Part shown: positions 7,964 through 17,277 of the stretch, piece by piece
Numbering within the stretch: position 1 is the first letter of the stretch
Layout of the letters: the number at the start of each line of letters is the position of its first letter
Assembly: GCA_015061885.1 (NCBI GenBank)
Contig: SUVS01000007.1
Location: 1 to 48,277 of the forward strand
DNA from: Lentisphaerota bacterium
GTDB taxonomy: Bacteria > Verrucomicrobiota > Lentisphaeria > Victivallales > Victivallaceae
Reading direction: 5' to 3'
DNA: 48,277 bases
Notes under the pieces: generated by a model
The model's input: only the letters and a program-made list of their open reading frames with translations
The model's database searches: none
Told to the model about the DNA's origin: nothing
Position numbers and translations under genes: made by a program

Positions 7964-9772
7964 TTATATCTCCTTGAGGTATTCTTCCAGAAATTTCTTT
8001 GCCAGCGGGGCACAGTTTCTGCCGCCGGAGCGGCCTTCTTCCACCAATATGGTCAATGCGTAACGCACTGAATTTTTTTCAGTAAAACAACTGAACCAGG
8101 TATTGTTGATCCTGCCGCGGGCGGTATCGACTTCGGCGGTACCGGTTTTGCCGTAGATCGTCAGTTGATTGCTTTTGGCACTTTTGCCGCTGCCCTGTGG
8201 GGCATTGACTACCTGGTACATGCCTTTACGCACAATATCCAAAGCGTTTGCCGGTAACTGCCACTCCTTGACAGTCTGCACCTGATTGCGGAAAAGCAGT
8301 TTGCCTTTATCGTCGAAAACGGCTTTGAGCAAAGTAAGTTTCATAAGTTTGCCGCCGTTGGCGATGGCGGCGGTAAAGCGTGCCGCTTGCAAGGGCGAGA
8401 GCAGGATCATACCCTGACCGATTGAAATATTTGCTGTATCGTAATCACGCCATTTATACCGAGGTGATTTTATTCTTTCCGCCGGATTCAGTCCGCGATT
8501 TCCGCCGGTTTCCAATCCGGGGTGTTCACCGATACCGGCGGCGGCATACATTTCAGCAAGTTTTTCCGGCCCCAGTTCCAGCCCCGTTTCGATAAAGTAA
8601 TCGTTGCATGAGCGTTCAATGGCTGTAAGCATATTCATCTTGCCATGTCCGTAACGGTTGGCACATGAGATCCTTGCTCCATGAATAATGGATCTGCCAT
8701 CACATTCGACTTCATGTTCCGGCGAAATATTGTTTTTTAATGCCGCCAGTGCCGCAAGGGGTTTTACAATACTGCCGGGCATATATCTGCCGTGTGCCAC
8801 GCGGTCAAACATCGGCAGATCAGGATTTTTTTCAAGTTGCTGATAATACTCTTTTTTCCACGCCGGTGTGGTGCGTGATATATCCATTCGCGGCGAAGAT
8901 ACCGTTGCCAGAATTTCTCCGGTATCGGCATTGAGCAATACTAAAGCTCCACGCTGATTACGCATGAGTTTTTCACCCAGCTTCTGTGCCCGGCTGTCCA
9001 GAGTCAGCACTATATTGCTCCCGGCAGTGGGGGCAAGATATTCCAGACGGCGGGTGTTTACATAGCCCAGATGATCCACTTGAATAAGTTCGTAGCCCGG
9101 TTGACTGTGCAATCCGGGTATGTATTTATTGCCGGCAGATCGGTCAAATGCCCTTTCCACGCCGCTTTTGCCTGCAAGGTCGGATTGATAATAGGAATAA
9201 TCTTTGCGGTCAGGAGCATCGTCGGCGTCTTCCGGCCGGGTAAAGCCGATCGTCAGCGACGCCATATCTTTTTGCGGATAACTGCGGAGCGTTGCCACTT
9301 CTATGCCCATGCCCGGCATTTGCGGCATAAGCTGATACGAGCGGGCAAGTTCGATATCTGAAAGATTTCTGAATATCACCAGCGGCAGCCCCGGTTGTGT
9401 GATGATATGGCGGCGTATATCCTCTTCGCTCAAACTGTCCGGACGGTTCAGTTCGTTTGCCATTTTTTGAGCAATATAACGGATGTTTTCTATTGTGCGT
9501 TTGCGGGAATTGAGCCGCATTTCCTGCAAATAAAATACCAGATTGTACCCCGGTACATTATCTGCCAGCAGCAGATAGTCCGATGTAAAGATCCTGCCCC
9601 GCATTCCCGGCAGGCGAACCCGCCGTACCGATTGACGGGTGATGGATTTGCGGTAGCGTTCGCCCCGGTGTATCTGCTCGTACCAGAGTTTGAAAAGCAG
9701 TACCGAAAAACCCGCAAGCATTATGGCGGCAATTATCACCAGCCGCACCCGGAAACTGTTTACCGGCGTCAT
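7964..9772 (-). CDS. mrdA: Penicillin-binding protein 2 (elongation-specific transpeptidase)
   Basis: The 602-residue class B penicillin-binding protein cross-links peptidoglycan during cell elongation. One N-terminal membrane helix (about residues 10-28) is followed by the PBP dimerisation region with the RG-I-(F/Y)-(T/D) strand (GMRGRIFTSD). The transpeptidase domain has all three motifs: S334-I-V-K337, S388-C-N and K542-T-G. Length is normal for PBP2. Its ATG overlaps the mreD stop by 4 nt, giving the common mreC-mreD-mrdA order. No mreB or rodA is in the window. Confidence 0.95.
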   Translation of the reverse strand: MTPVNSFRVRLVIIAAIMLAGFSVLLFKLWYEQIHRGERYRKSITRQSVRRVRLPGMRGRIFTSDYLLLADNVPGYNLVFYLQEMRLNSRKRTIENIRYIAQKMANELNRPDSLSEEDIRRHIITQPGLPLVIFRNLSDIELARSYQLMPQMPGMGIEVATLRSYPQKDMASLTIGFTRPEDADDAPDRKDYSYYQSDLAGKSGVERAFDRSAGNKYIPGLHSQPGYELIQVDHLGYVNTRRLEYLAPTAGSNIVLTLDSRAQKLGEKLMRNQRGALVLLNADTGEILATVSSPRMDISRTTPAWKKEYYQQLEKNPDLPMFDRVAHGRYMPGSIVKPLAALAALKNNISPEHEVECDGRSIIHGARISCANRYGHGKMNMLTAIERSCNDYFIETGLELGPEKLAEMYAAAGIGEHPGLETGGNRGLNPAERIKSPRYKWRDYDTANISIGQGMILLSPLQAARFTAAIANGGKLMKLTLLKAVFDDKGKLLFRNQVQTVKEWQLPANALDIVRKGMYQVVNAPQGSGKSAKSNQLTIYGKTGTAEVDTARGRINNTWFSCFTEKNSVRYALTILVEEGRSGGRNCAPLAKKFLEEYLKEI

Positions 9773-10296
9773 CGCTGTTCACCGCCTTTCCGGGTAAGAA
9801 AACGGGGCAGACCCAGAAATTCCGCCGCCGCTTCGCCGGTAAATGTTATCAATACAAAAAGCGGAGCCGAAACTGCCGCAGTCCACAGCATTTTCAGCAA
9901 AACCCAATGCAGTTCTGTTGGGTAAATACCGCTTTCGCTCCAGCGGAAAAGCAAATTTGCCAATGCCGGAATTGCCGATATTGCTCCCGCCCAGGCTCCG
10001 GGTGTCCAGAATCGGATATTTATATCTTCGTTATGGTGTTCGATCCACCAGCAGACAAATCCCGTCAACAGCGGGTAGATGATGATTTTCAGCAAGTTCC
10101 AGCCGCCGCCGTAAAGTACTGCCGGAACCATTCCTGCCAGCAGTGCCGCCGCAATGCCCCAGTTTCTGCCGAAAGCCAGCGATATGTATATAGCTCCCAG
10201 CAACGCCCACGGCAGAGTCCAGCCGCAATTACCCATTGCCAGCTCCAGAATTATCAGTAAAAATTGGCTGAACAGCAGAAATACAAGTTTACTCAT
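9769..10296 (-). CDS. mreD: Rod shape-determining protein MreD
   Basis: This 175-residue, highly hydrophobic protein has about five membrane segments. It sits between mreC and mrdA with 4-nt overlaps (ATGA) on both sides. MreD proteins are poorly conserved, so the call rests on size, topology and position. It would be an inner-membrane member of the Rod complex linking MreC and PBP2 to cytoskeletal MreB. Confidence 0.85.
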   Translation of the reverse strand: MSKLVFLLFSQFLLIILELAMGNCGWTLPWALLGAIYISLAFGRNWGIAAALLAGMVPAVLYGGGWNLLKIIIYPLLTGFVCWWIEHHNEDINIRFWTPGAWAGAISAIPALANLLFRWSESGIYPTELHWVLLKMLWTAAVSAPLFVLITFTGEAAAEFLGLPRFLTRKGGEQR

Positions 10297-11201
10297 TGCC
10301 CGGAAGTTCCATCCTGCGAAGTTTTTCTGACCTTAACGACCACAGCACTGCGTAAATGTTCAAGATTGCCCGCCGGACGCATAAGTCCACGCCGGTAAAG
10401 ACGGTTGCCGAAAGGCATGGAGTGTTGTTCTATGCTTGCCAGACTGCCTACCCACAAGCCGCCGGGGATCGACGCTTCAAAACCGGTGGTGAAAATCTGT
10501 TCATTGATGGCAAAGGTGCTGTTTGCCGGTAAAAATCCCACCGATGCCATATTTCCGGCAGAGTGTTCAAAACCTCCGGCATTGAGAAATCCCACCGCCC
10601 CGGATTCCGGCAGTGATACAGAAATACTGAATTCCGGATTAAGTACACTTATAACATGCGATGTAAACTTACTTACACTTTCGATCACTCCCAGCAATAC
10701 CACTCTGCCCGCCCGGTCGGGAGCCGGAGCGATCACCGCCAATCCCGGCTGCAAACCGTCTTTACTGCCCAGATTGATGGTAAAACCGTTGTTCCAGAGC
10801 CAGGGGTCGCGGAGCAGAATATCGCAGGAAGCGTATTCGTACCCCGGCAGTACGGAAAGTTTGAGCATACTGCGGAGCTGGCGGTTTTCTTCTGCCAAAC
10901 GCTTGTAAACAGTATTTTGAACGGCAAGCTCCAGATTCTGTTTTCTCAAACGCATAACTTCGTCGGCAAGTTTTTTGCGGCTGTGCAGTTTGACCGTCTG
11001 ATCGGCAAACGCACCGCTGACCGAATTACCGATTTCAAGGTATGGAGCAAAAAAATTCGCCACTGTCCGCTGCCACGGAGCCGATGCACAAATCAGCACA
11101 AATACCGGTAAAAATATATACCATGCCAGATGACGGTTCGGCTTGTATCCGCTGATTATCGGCAATGGTTTTTCTTTACTTTTGTTTTTGCTTTTACGCA
11201 T
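10293..11201 (-). CDS. mreC: Rod shape-determining protein MreC
   Basis: The 302-residue protein has a short basic cytoplasmic tail, one membrane helix (about residues 28-45) and a coiled coil (about 78-115). Two beta domains follow, with the MreC features DILLRDPWLWNNGFTINLGSKDGLQPGLAVI and a second-half GLWVGSL strand. It is the periplasmic scaffold of the elongation complex. It is the first gene of the operon, with a promoter at 11232-11260 on the same strand. Confidence 0.93.
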   Translation of the reverse strand: MRKSKNKSKEKPLPIISGYKPNRHLAWYIFLPVFVLICASAPWQRTVANFFAPYLEIGNSVSGAFADQTVKLHSRKKLADEVMRLRKQNLELAVQNTVYKRLAEENRQLRSMLKLSVLPGYEYASCDILLRDPWLWNNGFTINLGSKDGLQPGLAVIAPAPDRAGRVVLLGVIESVSKFTSHVISVLNPEFSISVSLPESGAVGFLNAGGFEHSAGNMASVGFLPANSTFAINEQIFTTGFEASIPGGLWVGSLASIEQHSMPFGNRLYRRGLMRPAGNLEHLRSAVVVKVRKTSQDGTSGQ

Positions 11202-11231
11202 CGAATAGACCCTGTATGTTCAAATTGCTGT

Positions 11232-11260
11232 AATATAGCCTCTCAAAGGCATTTATGCAA
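11232..11260 (-). promoter_or_regulatory. Predicted promoter of the mreC-mreD-mrdA operon
   Basis: On the minus strand, TTGCAT (11255-11260), a 17-nt spacer and TATATT (11232-11237) make a good sigma70-like promoter in the 70-bp gap between the radical SAM gene and mreC. The start site would be near 11225, giving a short leader. Confidence 0.6.
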
Positions 11261-11271
11261 TCAATAAATCA

Positions 11272-12222
11272 TCATACTGCCGAATAAAATACTCCCCGCG
11301 GCATCTTTTCGGCACAAACTTTTCCGCTTTTCAGTAAAAGTTCCGCTTTTTCTCTGGCTTTTTCCACGCTCAAGCCTAACAGTAAAGCTATATCTTCGGC
11401 GGTTGCCGGACGGCGGGAAACCAGAGCCAGCACCCGGTTATCATCGTCATCGAACTGAAGATTTTTGCAGAAAGCCTTACTGCGGCAGCGGAACCGCCCC
11501 ACAGCTTCCACCGGCACAATATCCTCCAATGCGGCAATAAATTTGCGGATGGTTTCCGCCGGTGCCGGTTGGATCCAATCGACCACGCCGGGACGGTCGA
11601 GGGTGTTGAGCTGAACGCTGTGCAAGCCCTCAAATGATTTTATGTATTCAGCAAACCGCCGGATACTTTCGCTGTTATCGTTTATCCCCGGCACAATAAA
11701 AAGTTCCAACGCCAGTTTTCCGGGATAGCGTCTGGCGGCGTTGCGGATGCCGCGGGCAAGTGATTCCACGGTTATACCCGCCGCCGGACGGTTGATTACG
11801 GCAAGTTCCTCATCGTTGGAAGCATCAAAATTGGGCATTGCCAGATCAACATACTCCAAAACACTGCACACATCCGGATCGTTCAGCAGTGTACCGTTGG
11901 TCAAAAGACATATTCTGTATTGCGGATAATTCTTTTTGATCCAGCACGCCAATTCCGTCAAATGCAGATACAAGGTCGGTTCGCCGGTACCGGAAAAAGT
12001 TATATAATCCAGTTCCGGAGAATCTTTAAGCACAGCAGTCAATTCGTTCTGCACAACCTCCAGAGGAGCAAATTCCTGCCGCTGACAGGTAAGTTCGCCG
12101 GTTTTGCCGGCTTCGCAATATACGCAGTCAAGGGTACATGTGTGCTTCCGGATGGGATCCACCCCCAGCGATATACCCAACCGGCGGGATGTGACCGGGC
12201 CGAATACATAATGTTTGTGCAT
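11272..12222 (-). CDS. Radical SAM protein of the COG0731 (wyosine-like Fe-S oxidoreductase) group
   Basis: The 316-residue protein has the radical SAM cluster motif C29-x3-C33-x2-C36 (CTLDCVYC) after a characteristic FGPVTSRRLG...DPI start. FSGTGEPTL follows as the SAM-binding GGE-like motif, and LLTNGTLL after that. About 75 C-terminal residues look like a winged helix (AEDIALLLGLSVEKAREKAELL). This group is widespread in bacteria and archaea and is related in sequence to tRNA wyosine synthases. Most bacterial members have no known substrate, and no partner gene here suggests one. Confidence 0.88.
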   Translation of the reverse strand: MHKHYVFGPVTSRRLGISLGVDPIRKHTCTLDCVYCEAGKTGELTCQRQEFAPLEVVQNELTAVLKDSPELDYITFSGTGEPTLYLHLTELACWIKKNYPQYRICLLTNGTLLNDPDVCSVLEYVDLAMPNFDASNDEELAVINRPAAGITVESLARGIRNAARRYPGKLALELFIVPGINDNSESIRRFAEYIKSFEGLHSVQLNTLDRPGVVDWIQPAPAETIRKFIAALEDIVPVEAVGRFRCRSKAFCKNLQFDDDDNRVLALVSRRPATAEDIALLLGLSVEKAREKAELLLKSGKVCAEKMPRGVFYSAV

Positions 12223-12240
12223 AAAAAAATCTCCACATAC

Positions 12241-12268
12241 TTGAAATCGCCAAAATAAGCGTTATCTT
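12241..12268 (+). promoter_or_regulatory. Predicted promoter for the WecA-like/deacylase/ppk genes
   Basis: TTGAAA (12241-12246), a 16-nt spacer and TATCTT (12263-12268) lie in the 95-bp divergent gap before the glycosyl-1-phosphate transferase gene. Confidence 0.45.
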
Positions 12269-12317
12269 ATTAAAATAATATCAGTTAAAGATTTTTACAA
12301 ATGAAAGTTGCGGAAAA

Positions 12318-13466
12318 ATGTCAATTCAGTGGCATCATATATACATATTGATTTTCCTTGCCGGAGTTGCTTCGCTTATACTCCTGACCCCGGCGGCTCA
12401 AAAAATTGCCGCCAAACTGGATATTATGGATCGGCCCAGCGGCGAAAAACATAAATTTCACGGCAAAGCCACTCCTCTTCTGGGCGGTGCGGCAATGTTT
12501 TCCGGTTGGCTGCTGATCCTGGCAGCCGGACTGCTGCTGGTCAGATACAGTTCATCTATTCCGGGAACCGAAAATATCAAAAATCACTTTCCCGGAGCTT
12601 TTTCGGTGCTGGGCAGGATCGGTTTTCTGGTACTGGGTGCGGGCATTGCCACCTTACTGGGGACAATAGACGATGTGCGGCATCTGAAAGCCCACTGGAA
12701 ATTTCTCGGTCAGTTTATAGTGGCTGTGATCGCTGTTGCCGGAGCCGATATACGCATATCGCTTTTTGTAGCGGCTCCGTGGTTCGGTTTTGCCGTAACT
12801 GTATTCTGGTTTATGATGCTGATGAATGCCATCAACTTTTTTGATAATATGGATGGTCTGGCGGCAGGTACTGCCGGGATCGCGTTGCTTTTGTTTACAG
12901 TTGCGGCAGGCTTTCAACAGCAATACTTTGTGGCATGTTTGAGTGCGTTGGGGGCAGGATGTGCTTTCGGCTTCTGGTTTTACAACTACACTCCGGCATC
13001 TATTTTTATGGGCGATGGCGGCAGTCATTTTCTCGGTTATCTGCTGGCTGTATCAAGTGCCGGTACGACTTACTTTAACAGTGCGACCGCTTCGAGCCGC
13101 ATTTCGGTATTGATACCATTGTGTATTCTGGCGGTGCCGATCTTTGACGCCATGTGCGTGACCGTGGTGCGTACACTCAACGGCAAACCTTTCTGGATCG
13201 GCGACCACAACCATATATCGCACCGCTTTGTCCGTATGGGGTTGAGCCGCAAACGGGCGGTTCAACTGGTGCATGTACTGTGTCTGCTGACCGGTCTGGC
13301 GGCGTTGCCCATGCTCTGGGGATCGCTGGCGACCACGGCAGTTGTAACTGTGCAGATGATATTGGTGCTGACTTTGATAACCATATTGCAGTACGCCGTC
13401 ATTCCCCGCGACCTGGACAGTGTAGTTCCACCCGACCGCCCCGCCGGAGCGGATAAACAGAATTGA
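12318..13466 (+). CDS. Undecaprenyl-phosphate sugar-1-phosphate transferase (MraY/WecA/TagO family)
   Basis: The 382-residue polytopic membrane protein (about 10-11 helices) transfers a sugar-1-phosphate from a UDP-sugar to undecaprenyl phosphate on the cytoplasmic face. Family motifs seen are KHKFHGKATPLLGG, the metal-binding DD in IDDVRHLKAHWKFLGQ, NAINFFDNMDGL, FMGDGGSHFLGYLL and the His-rich HNHISHRF loop. The HNHISHRF loop and NxxNFFDNMDGL point to the WecA/TagO branch, which starts O-antigen, enterobacterial common antigen, teichoic acid or capsule synthesis, rather than MraY. The exact sugar (GlcNAc most likely) is inferred. The deacylase gene follows after 7 nt. Confidence 0.9.
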   Translation: MSIQWHHIYILIFLAGVASLILLTPAAQKIAAKLDIMDRPSGEKHKFHGKATPLLGGAAMFSGWLLILAAGLLLVRYSSSIPGTENIKNHFPGAFSVLGRIGFLVLGAGIATLLGTIDDVRHLKAHWKFLGQFIVAVIAVAGADIRISLFVAAPWFGFAVTVFWFMMLMNAINFFDNMDGLAAGTAGIALLLFTVAAGFQQQYFVACLSALGAGCAFGFWFYNYTPASIFMGDGGSHFLGYLLAVSSAGTTYFNSATASSRISVLIPLCILAVPIFDAMCVTVVRTLNGKPFWIGDHNHISHRFVRMGLSRKRAVQLVHVLCLLTGLAALPMLWGSLATTAVVTVQMILVLTLITILQYAVIPRDLDSVVPPDRPAGADKQN

Positions 13467-13473
13467 GTGAAAA

Positions 13474-14973
13474 ATGAGTTTTCAACGCCTGATCGCCCGC
13501 CGGATAGCCGATGGAACCACGCCGGAAATATACCCCGGCAGGATCACGCTTGAAAACGGCAGAATAATTGCGGTGGAACGCGGCGATTTTGCTTCCAAAA
13601 GTCCGGACAGCAGATTTTTTGATGAAGATAAACTCCTGTGTCCGGCATTTATAGATGCCCACGGTCACTCGGATATATCGCTTTTTGCCATGAAAGAGGC
13701 TCAAGGCAAAACGGCTCAAGGCATAGCTTTTGAAATTTCCGGCAACTGCGGACTTTCGCCTTTTCCTTTGACGGAACACAATCTTGAGCATTTGCAGAAG
13801 CTCTACAAAAACTATCAGGTCAAGCTCGACTGGCAGGATTTTACAAGTTATATGCAACAACTCCGCCAACAGCAAAGCGGTTTGGAGCTTTGCCCGCAAG
13901 TCGGACATAACACATTGCGTTCAAGCGTTGCCGGGTACAGTAAAAAACAGCTTTCCCAAATCGAACTTGATGCCATGTGCAATATCCTTGACCGGGAACT
14001 TGCCGCCGGAGCGGTGGGATTTTCTGCCGGATTGCTCTATGTGCCGGGGTGTTTTGCCGATATGGATGAATTGGTTGCTTTGCTGAAAGTCGTGGCAAAA
14101 CATAATAAAGTTTTTACCATACACCTCAAAAGCGAAGGCAATGATCTGGAAAATGCTCTGTCTGAAACGCTTGAAGCCGCCAGACGGGCAAAACTGCAAA
14201 AACTGCATTTGAGCCATCTGAAAACCGCCGGAACACAGAATTTTCACAAGATCAATGCCATATTGAACGCTCTTGACTGCCGGGCTCTGCAAGTCTCCGG
14301 CGATATATACTGCTACAACGCCTCTATGACCCAGTTGAGCGTGATATTGCCTCCGCCCTTTGATGAATACGACGATGTAACGATTACAGGTGAATTGCAG
14401 AAGGCGGATGTTTTCACCCGGATATTACAGAAATTGCGTCAGGAACGCTCTCCGGAATACTGGCAGAAGGTACGGATAGTTTCAGCTTCCGGCATATACA
14501 GCCAATATAACGGTATGCTTATTACTGATGCCGCCCGGAGAGAATCTCTGCCGCCGGAAGAACTTTATTTGCACCTCCTCCGGCTTGATGCTCCGGGGGC
14601 GGTGGGGGCTTTTCATACGCTTTCGCAGGAAAATATGGAGCTTTTAGCGGCCCATAAATCAGTGGTTCCCGGCAGTGATGAAACCGCACGCAATCAAACT
14701 TTTGAGTTCGGCAGCAGTCATCCCCGCGGTTTCGGCAATCATTGCGAATACTTTGCATTACGCCGCCGGCAGGGGGCCGCTTACGGCGAAACCGTTGCCG
14801 AAATGAGCAATAACATTGCCAATATATTCAATTTGCACGATATCGGAGCAATCACTCCGGGCAAAAAAGCGGTCTTTACTGTTATCGAGCCGGAGCGGTA
14901 TTGCAGTACGGCAGACTTTGTTCACCCGCATAATCTGGCGGAAGGTGCAGAAATATTGCGTTTTCAGGAGTAG
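13474..14973 (+). CDS. N-acyl-D-amino-acid deacylase family amidohydrolase
   Basis: The 499-residue protein belongs to the amidohydrolase superfamily. It shows the metal-binding HGHSD after a hydrophobic strand (AFIDAHGHSD), the D-aminoacylase-type Cys ligand in SGNCGLSPF, His ligands in FTIHLKSEG and LHLSHLK, and a late catalytic Asp in VPGSDETAR. The family removes acyl groups from D-amino acids or related dipeptides, sometimes from peptidoglycan-derived material. The C-terminus (ITPGKKAVFTVIEP) is the usual second half of the small beta-sandwich. It lies between a polyprenyl sugar-1-P transferase and ppk with gaps of 7 and 6 nt, so the three form an operon. The substrate cannot be read from sequence. 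Confidence 0.87.
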   Translation: MSFQRLIARRIADGTTPEIYPGRITLENGRIIAVERGDFASKSPDSRFFDEDKLLCPAFIDAHGHSDISLFAMKEAQGKTAQGIAFEISGNCGLSPFPLTEHNLEHLQKLYKNYQVKLDWQDFTSYMQQLRQQQSGLELCPQVGHNTLRSSVAGYSKKQLSQIELDAMCNILDRELAAGAVGFSAGLLYVPGCFADMDELVALLKVVAKHNKVFTIHLKSEGNDLENALSETLEAARRAKLQKLHLSHLKTAGTQNFHKINAILNALDCRALQVSGDIYCYNASMTQLSVILPPPFDEYDDVTITGELQKADVFTRILQKLRQERSPEYWQKVRIVSASGIYSQYNGMLITDAARRESLPPEELYLHLLRLDAPGAVGAFHTLSQENMELLAAHKSVVPGSDETARNQTFEFGSSHPRGFGNHCEYFALRRRQGAAYGETVAEMSNNIANIFNLHDIGAITPGKKAVFTVIEPERYCSTADFVHPHNLAEGAEILRFQE

Positions 14974-14979
14974 CAGAAG

Positions 14980-17094
14980 ATGGAAAAAGAGTATGGAACC
15001 GAAATTTTTTTAAGTCGGGAATTAAGCTGGCTGGATTTCAATTCGCGGGTGTTGGACGAAAGTGCATGTAAGGCTCTGCCCTTGCTGGAACGGTTGAAAT
15101 TCATCGCTATTTTCAGCAGTAATCTGGACGAATTTTTCATGGTTCGCGTTGCCGGTTTGCGTCATGCGGTAAAGACCGGCGACCATACCGCCGACCCCGC
15201 CGGACTTACCGCCCAACAACAGCTCCAGACTTTACACTGGAAACTCGATAAACTTTTAAGCCGTCAGCACCGCATACTTTACAATGATTTATTGCCGGAA
15301 CTGGAAAAGAAAGAGATCCGCATAACCAGCTTGAAAAAACTCCCCGGCAAAGCCCGCAAACAGCTTAAAGAATATTTTCGCAAATCGGTTCTGCCGGTGC
15401 TTACACCGCTGGCGGTCGATCCCAGCCATCCCTTTCCGGTGCTGAACAACGGCGTTATTGAATTGGCGGTGCATCTGAAAAATACTGCGGACAAAAAAAG
15501 TGATTTCTTTGCGTTTGTGGAAGTTCCGGAAGTGCTTGACCGCTTTATCGCAGTCGATGACAAGCTCCCCGGTCAGGCATTTGTTCTGCTGGAAGAACTT
15601 ATCGAAAGCGAACTGCCGGAACTCTTTACCGGCTGTAAGATATTGGAGAGTTTCCCGTTCCGGATCACCAGAGATATGGACTTTGCCATCGAAGAAGAAT
15701 GTGATGACCTTTTGCGTTCTGTGGAACTGAATCTCTTGGAACGCCGTTCACGGGAACCGATCCGGCTGGAAGTATCCAATCAGGCCGGAGGATCGCTGCG
15801 TAACTGGCTTGCCAAAGAGTTTGAGCTTGATGCATCTTACCGCTATACCGTAAAAGGTATGCTTAACCTGAAAGCTCTTTTTGAGCTGATCGGTAAAATC
15901 AACCGCCCCGATCTGCTGGAAAAACCGTGGCTGCCGGTAAACAATGTGGAACTGCCGGAAAATGAAAATATTTTTGAAAGCATCACCAAGCATAAAGAGA
16001 TACTTCTGGCAGTGCCGTTTCAGAAATTCGATCCGGTGATCCGGCTGCTTGCCGCCGCTGCCGACGATCCGGCTGTGTTGGCGATCAAACAGACTTTATA
16101 CCGCGTAAGCGGCGATTCGCCGGTAGTGGCAATGCTCGCCCGTGCCGCCGCTAACGGCAAACAGGTTACAGTGATTGTGGAACTTAAAGCCCGGTTTGAC
16201 GAAGGCAACAACATCGTTTGGGCAAGACGCCTGGAAGAAGCCGGGGCCCATGTGGTGTATGGCATATCGGGCTTGAAAATACACTGTAAATCGCTTTTGA
16301 TCGTGCGTAAAGAAAAAGAAAATATCAAGCGTTATGTGCATCTGGGAACCGGCAATTACAACGATAAAACCGCCAGACTTTATACCGATTTGAGCATATT
16401 TTCCGACGATGAACCGCTGTGCGAAGATGTATCAAGATTGTTCAACATCATTACCGGCAACGCCAAAGTGCAGATAAACTGGTCAAAGATCGCCGCATCA
16501 CCATTTGATATGCGGTGGAAACTTTCGGAACTTATTGAGCGGGAAATCGCAAACTCCACTCCGGAACGCCCCGGCAGGATCATAGCCAAGATGAACAGCC
16601 TGACCGACCCGGATATGATCCGGAAATTATACGCCGCCGCCGATGCCGGTGTGAAGATCGACTTGATCGTGCGGGGCATCTGTTGTTTGCAACCGCATGT
16701 CGGCAATGACAATATAAATGTCATAAGCATCGTTGACCGCTATCTGGAACACAGCCGCATCTACTATTTTGCCAATGGCGGCAACGAAGAGTTTTATCTT
16801 TCCAGTGCCGATTTTATGACCCGCAACCTTGACCGGCGTATAGAGATGCTCTTTCCTGTAATACGGCAGGAAAATTGCCAGAAGCTGAAAAAGATCCTTG
16901 CTTTTGAACTTAACGACAAATTCAAAAGCAGAGTGCTGAAAAATAACGGTAAATACACAACCGCCCGTAACGACAACCCCGCCAGCCGCAGTCAGCAGAA
17001 TATCTACAATCTTTTTATGTCAGAAGTAAAAGCAGACTCGGCGGCAACCGTCCTGAAAGTATTCGCCAAAGTTCCAACCTCCGGCAAAGAATAA
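14980..17094 (+). CDS. ppk1: Polyphosphate kinase 1
   Basis: The 704-residue protein matches PPK1 in length and order: N-domain with ELSWLDFN and FSSNLDEFFMVR, head domain, then two phospholipase-D-like catalytic domains. The two essential His are at H435 (KIHCK) and H591 (LEHSRIYYF), almost the same numbers as in E. coli PPK. The block HLGTGNYNDKTARLYTDL is also intact. The enzyme reversibly makes long-chain polyphosphate from ATP. It is the last gene of the operon that begins with the WecA-like gene. No exopolyphosphatase gene is nearby. Confidence 0.97.
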   Translation: MEKEYGTEIFLSRELSWLDFNSRVLDESACKALPLLERLKFIAIFSSNLDEFFMVRVAGLRHAVKTGDHTADPAGLTAQQQLQTLHWKLDKLLSRQHRILYNDLLPELEKKEIRITSLKKLPGKARKQLKEYFRKSVLPVLTPLAVDPSHPFPVLNNGVIELAVHLKNTADKKSDFFAFVEVPEVLDRFIAVDDKLPGQAFVLLEELIESELPELFTGCKILESFPFRITRDMDFAIEEECDDLLRSVELNLLERRSREPIRLEVSNQAGGSLRNWLAKEFELDASYRYTVKGMLNLKALFELIGKINRPDLLEKPWLPVNNVELPENENIFESITKHKEILLAVPFQKFDPVIRLLAAAADDPAVLAIKQTLYRVSGDSPVVAMLARAAANGKQVTVIVELKARFDEGNNIVWARRLEEAGAHVVYGISGLKIHCKSLLIVRKEKENIKRYVHLGTGNYNDKTARLYTDLSIFSDDEPLCEDVSRLFNIITGNAKVQINWSKIAASPFDMRWKLSELIEREIANSTPERPGRIIAKMNSLTDPDMIRKLYAAADAGVKIDLIVRGICCLQPHVGNDNINVISIVDRYLEHSRIYYFANGGNEEFYLSSADFMTRNLDRRIEMLFPVIRQENCQKLKKILAFELNDKFKSRVLKNNGKYTTARNDNPASRSQQNIYNLFMSEVKADSAATVLKVFAKVPTSGKE

Positions 17095-17206
17095 AGAACC
17101 AAAAGCCGCTGGATGATTTTTTTGAATGGAATTTGATAATAAAACAATTTAAAAATCAAGGCTGTAAGTACAGTAAACAAAAATTACAGGATAACTGAAA
17201 ATTAAC

Positions 17207-17235
17207 TTGTATTTATTGCCGTTTTGTGTTATATT
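17207..17235 (+). promoter_or_regulatory. Predicted extended -10 promoter of the acyltransferase gene
   Basis: TTGTAT (17207-17212), a 17-nt spacer and TATATT (17230-17235) preceded by TGTGT (17225-17229). The rest of the 183-bp gap after ppk shows no hairpin or gene. Confidence 0.6.
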
Positions 17236-17277
17236 TCAGGAAAATTGTCAAATATTATTTTTTAAGGGGTGTTGGTT

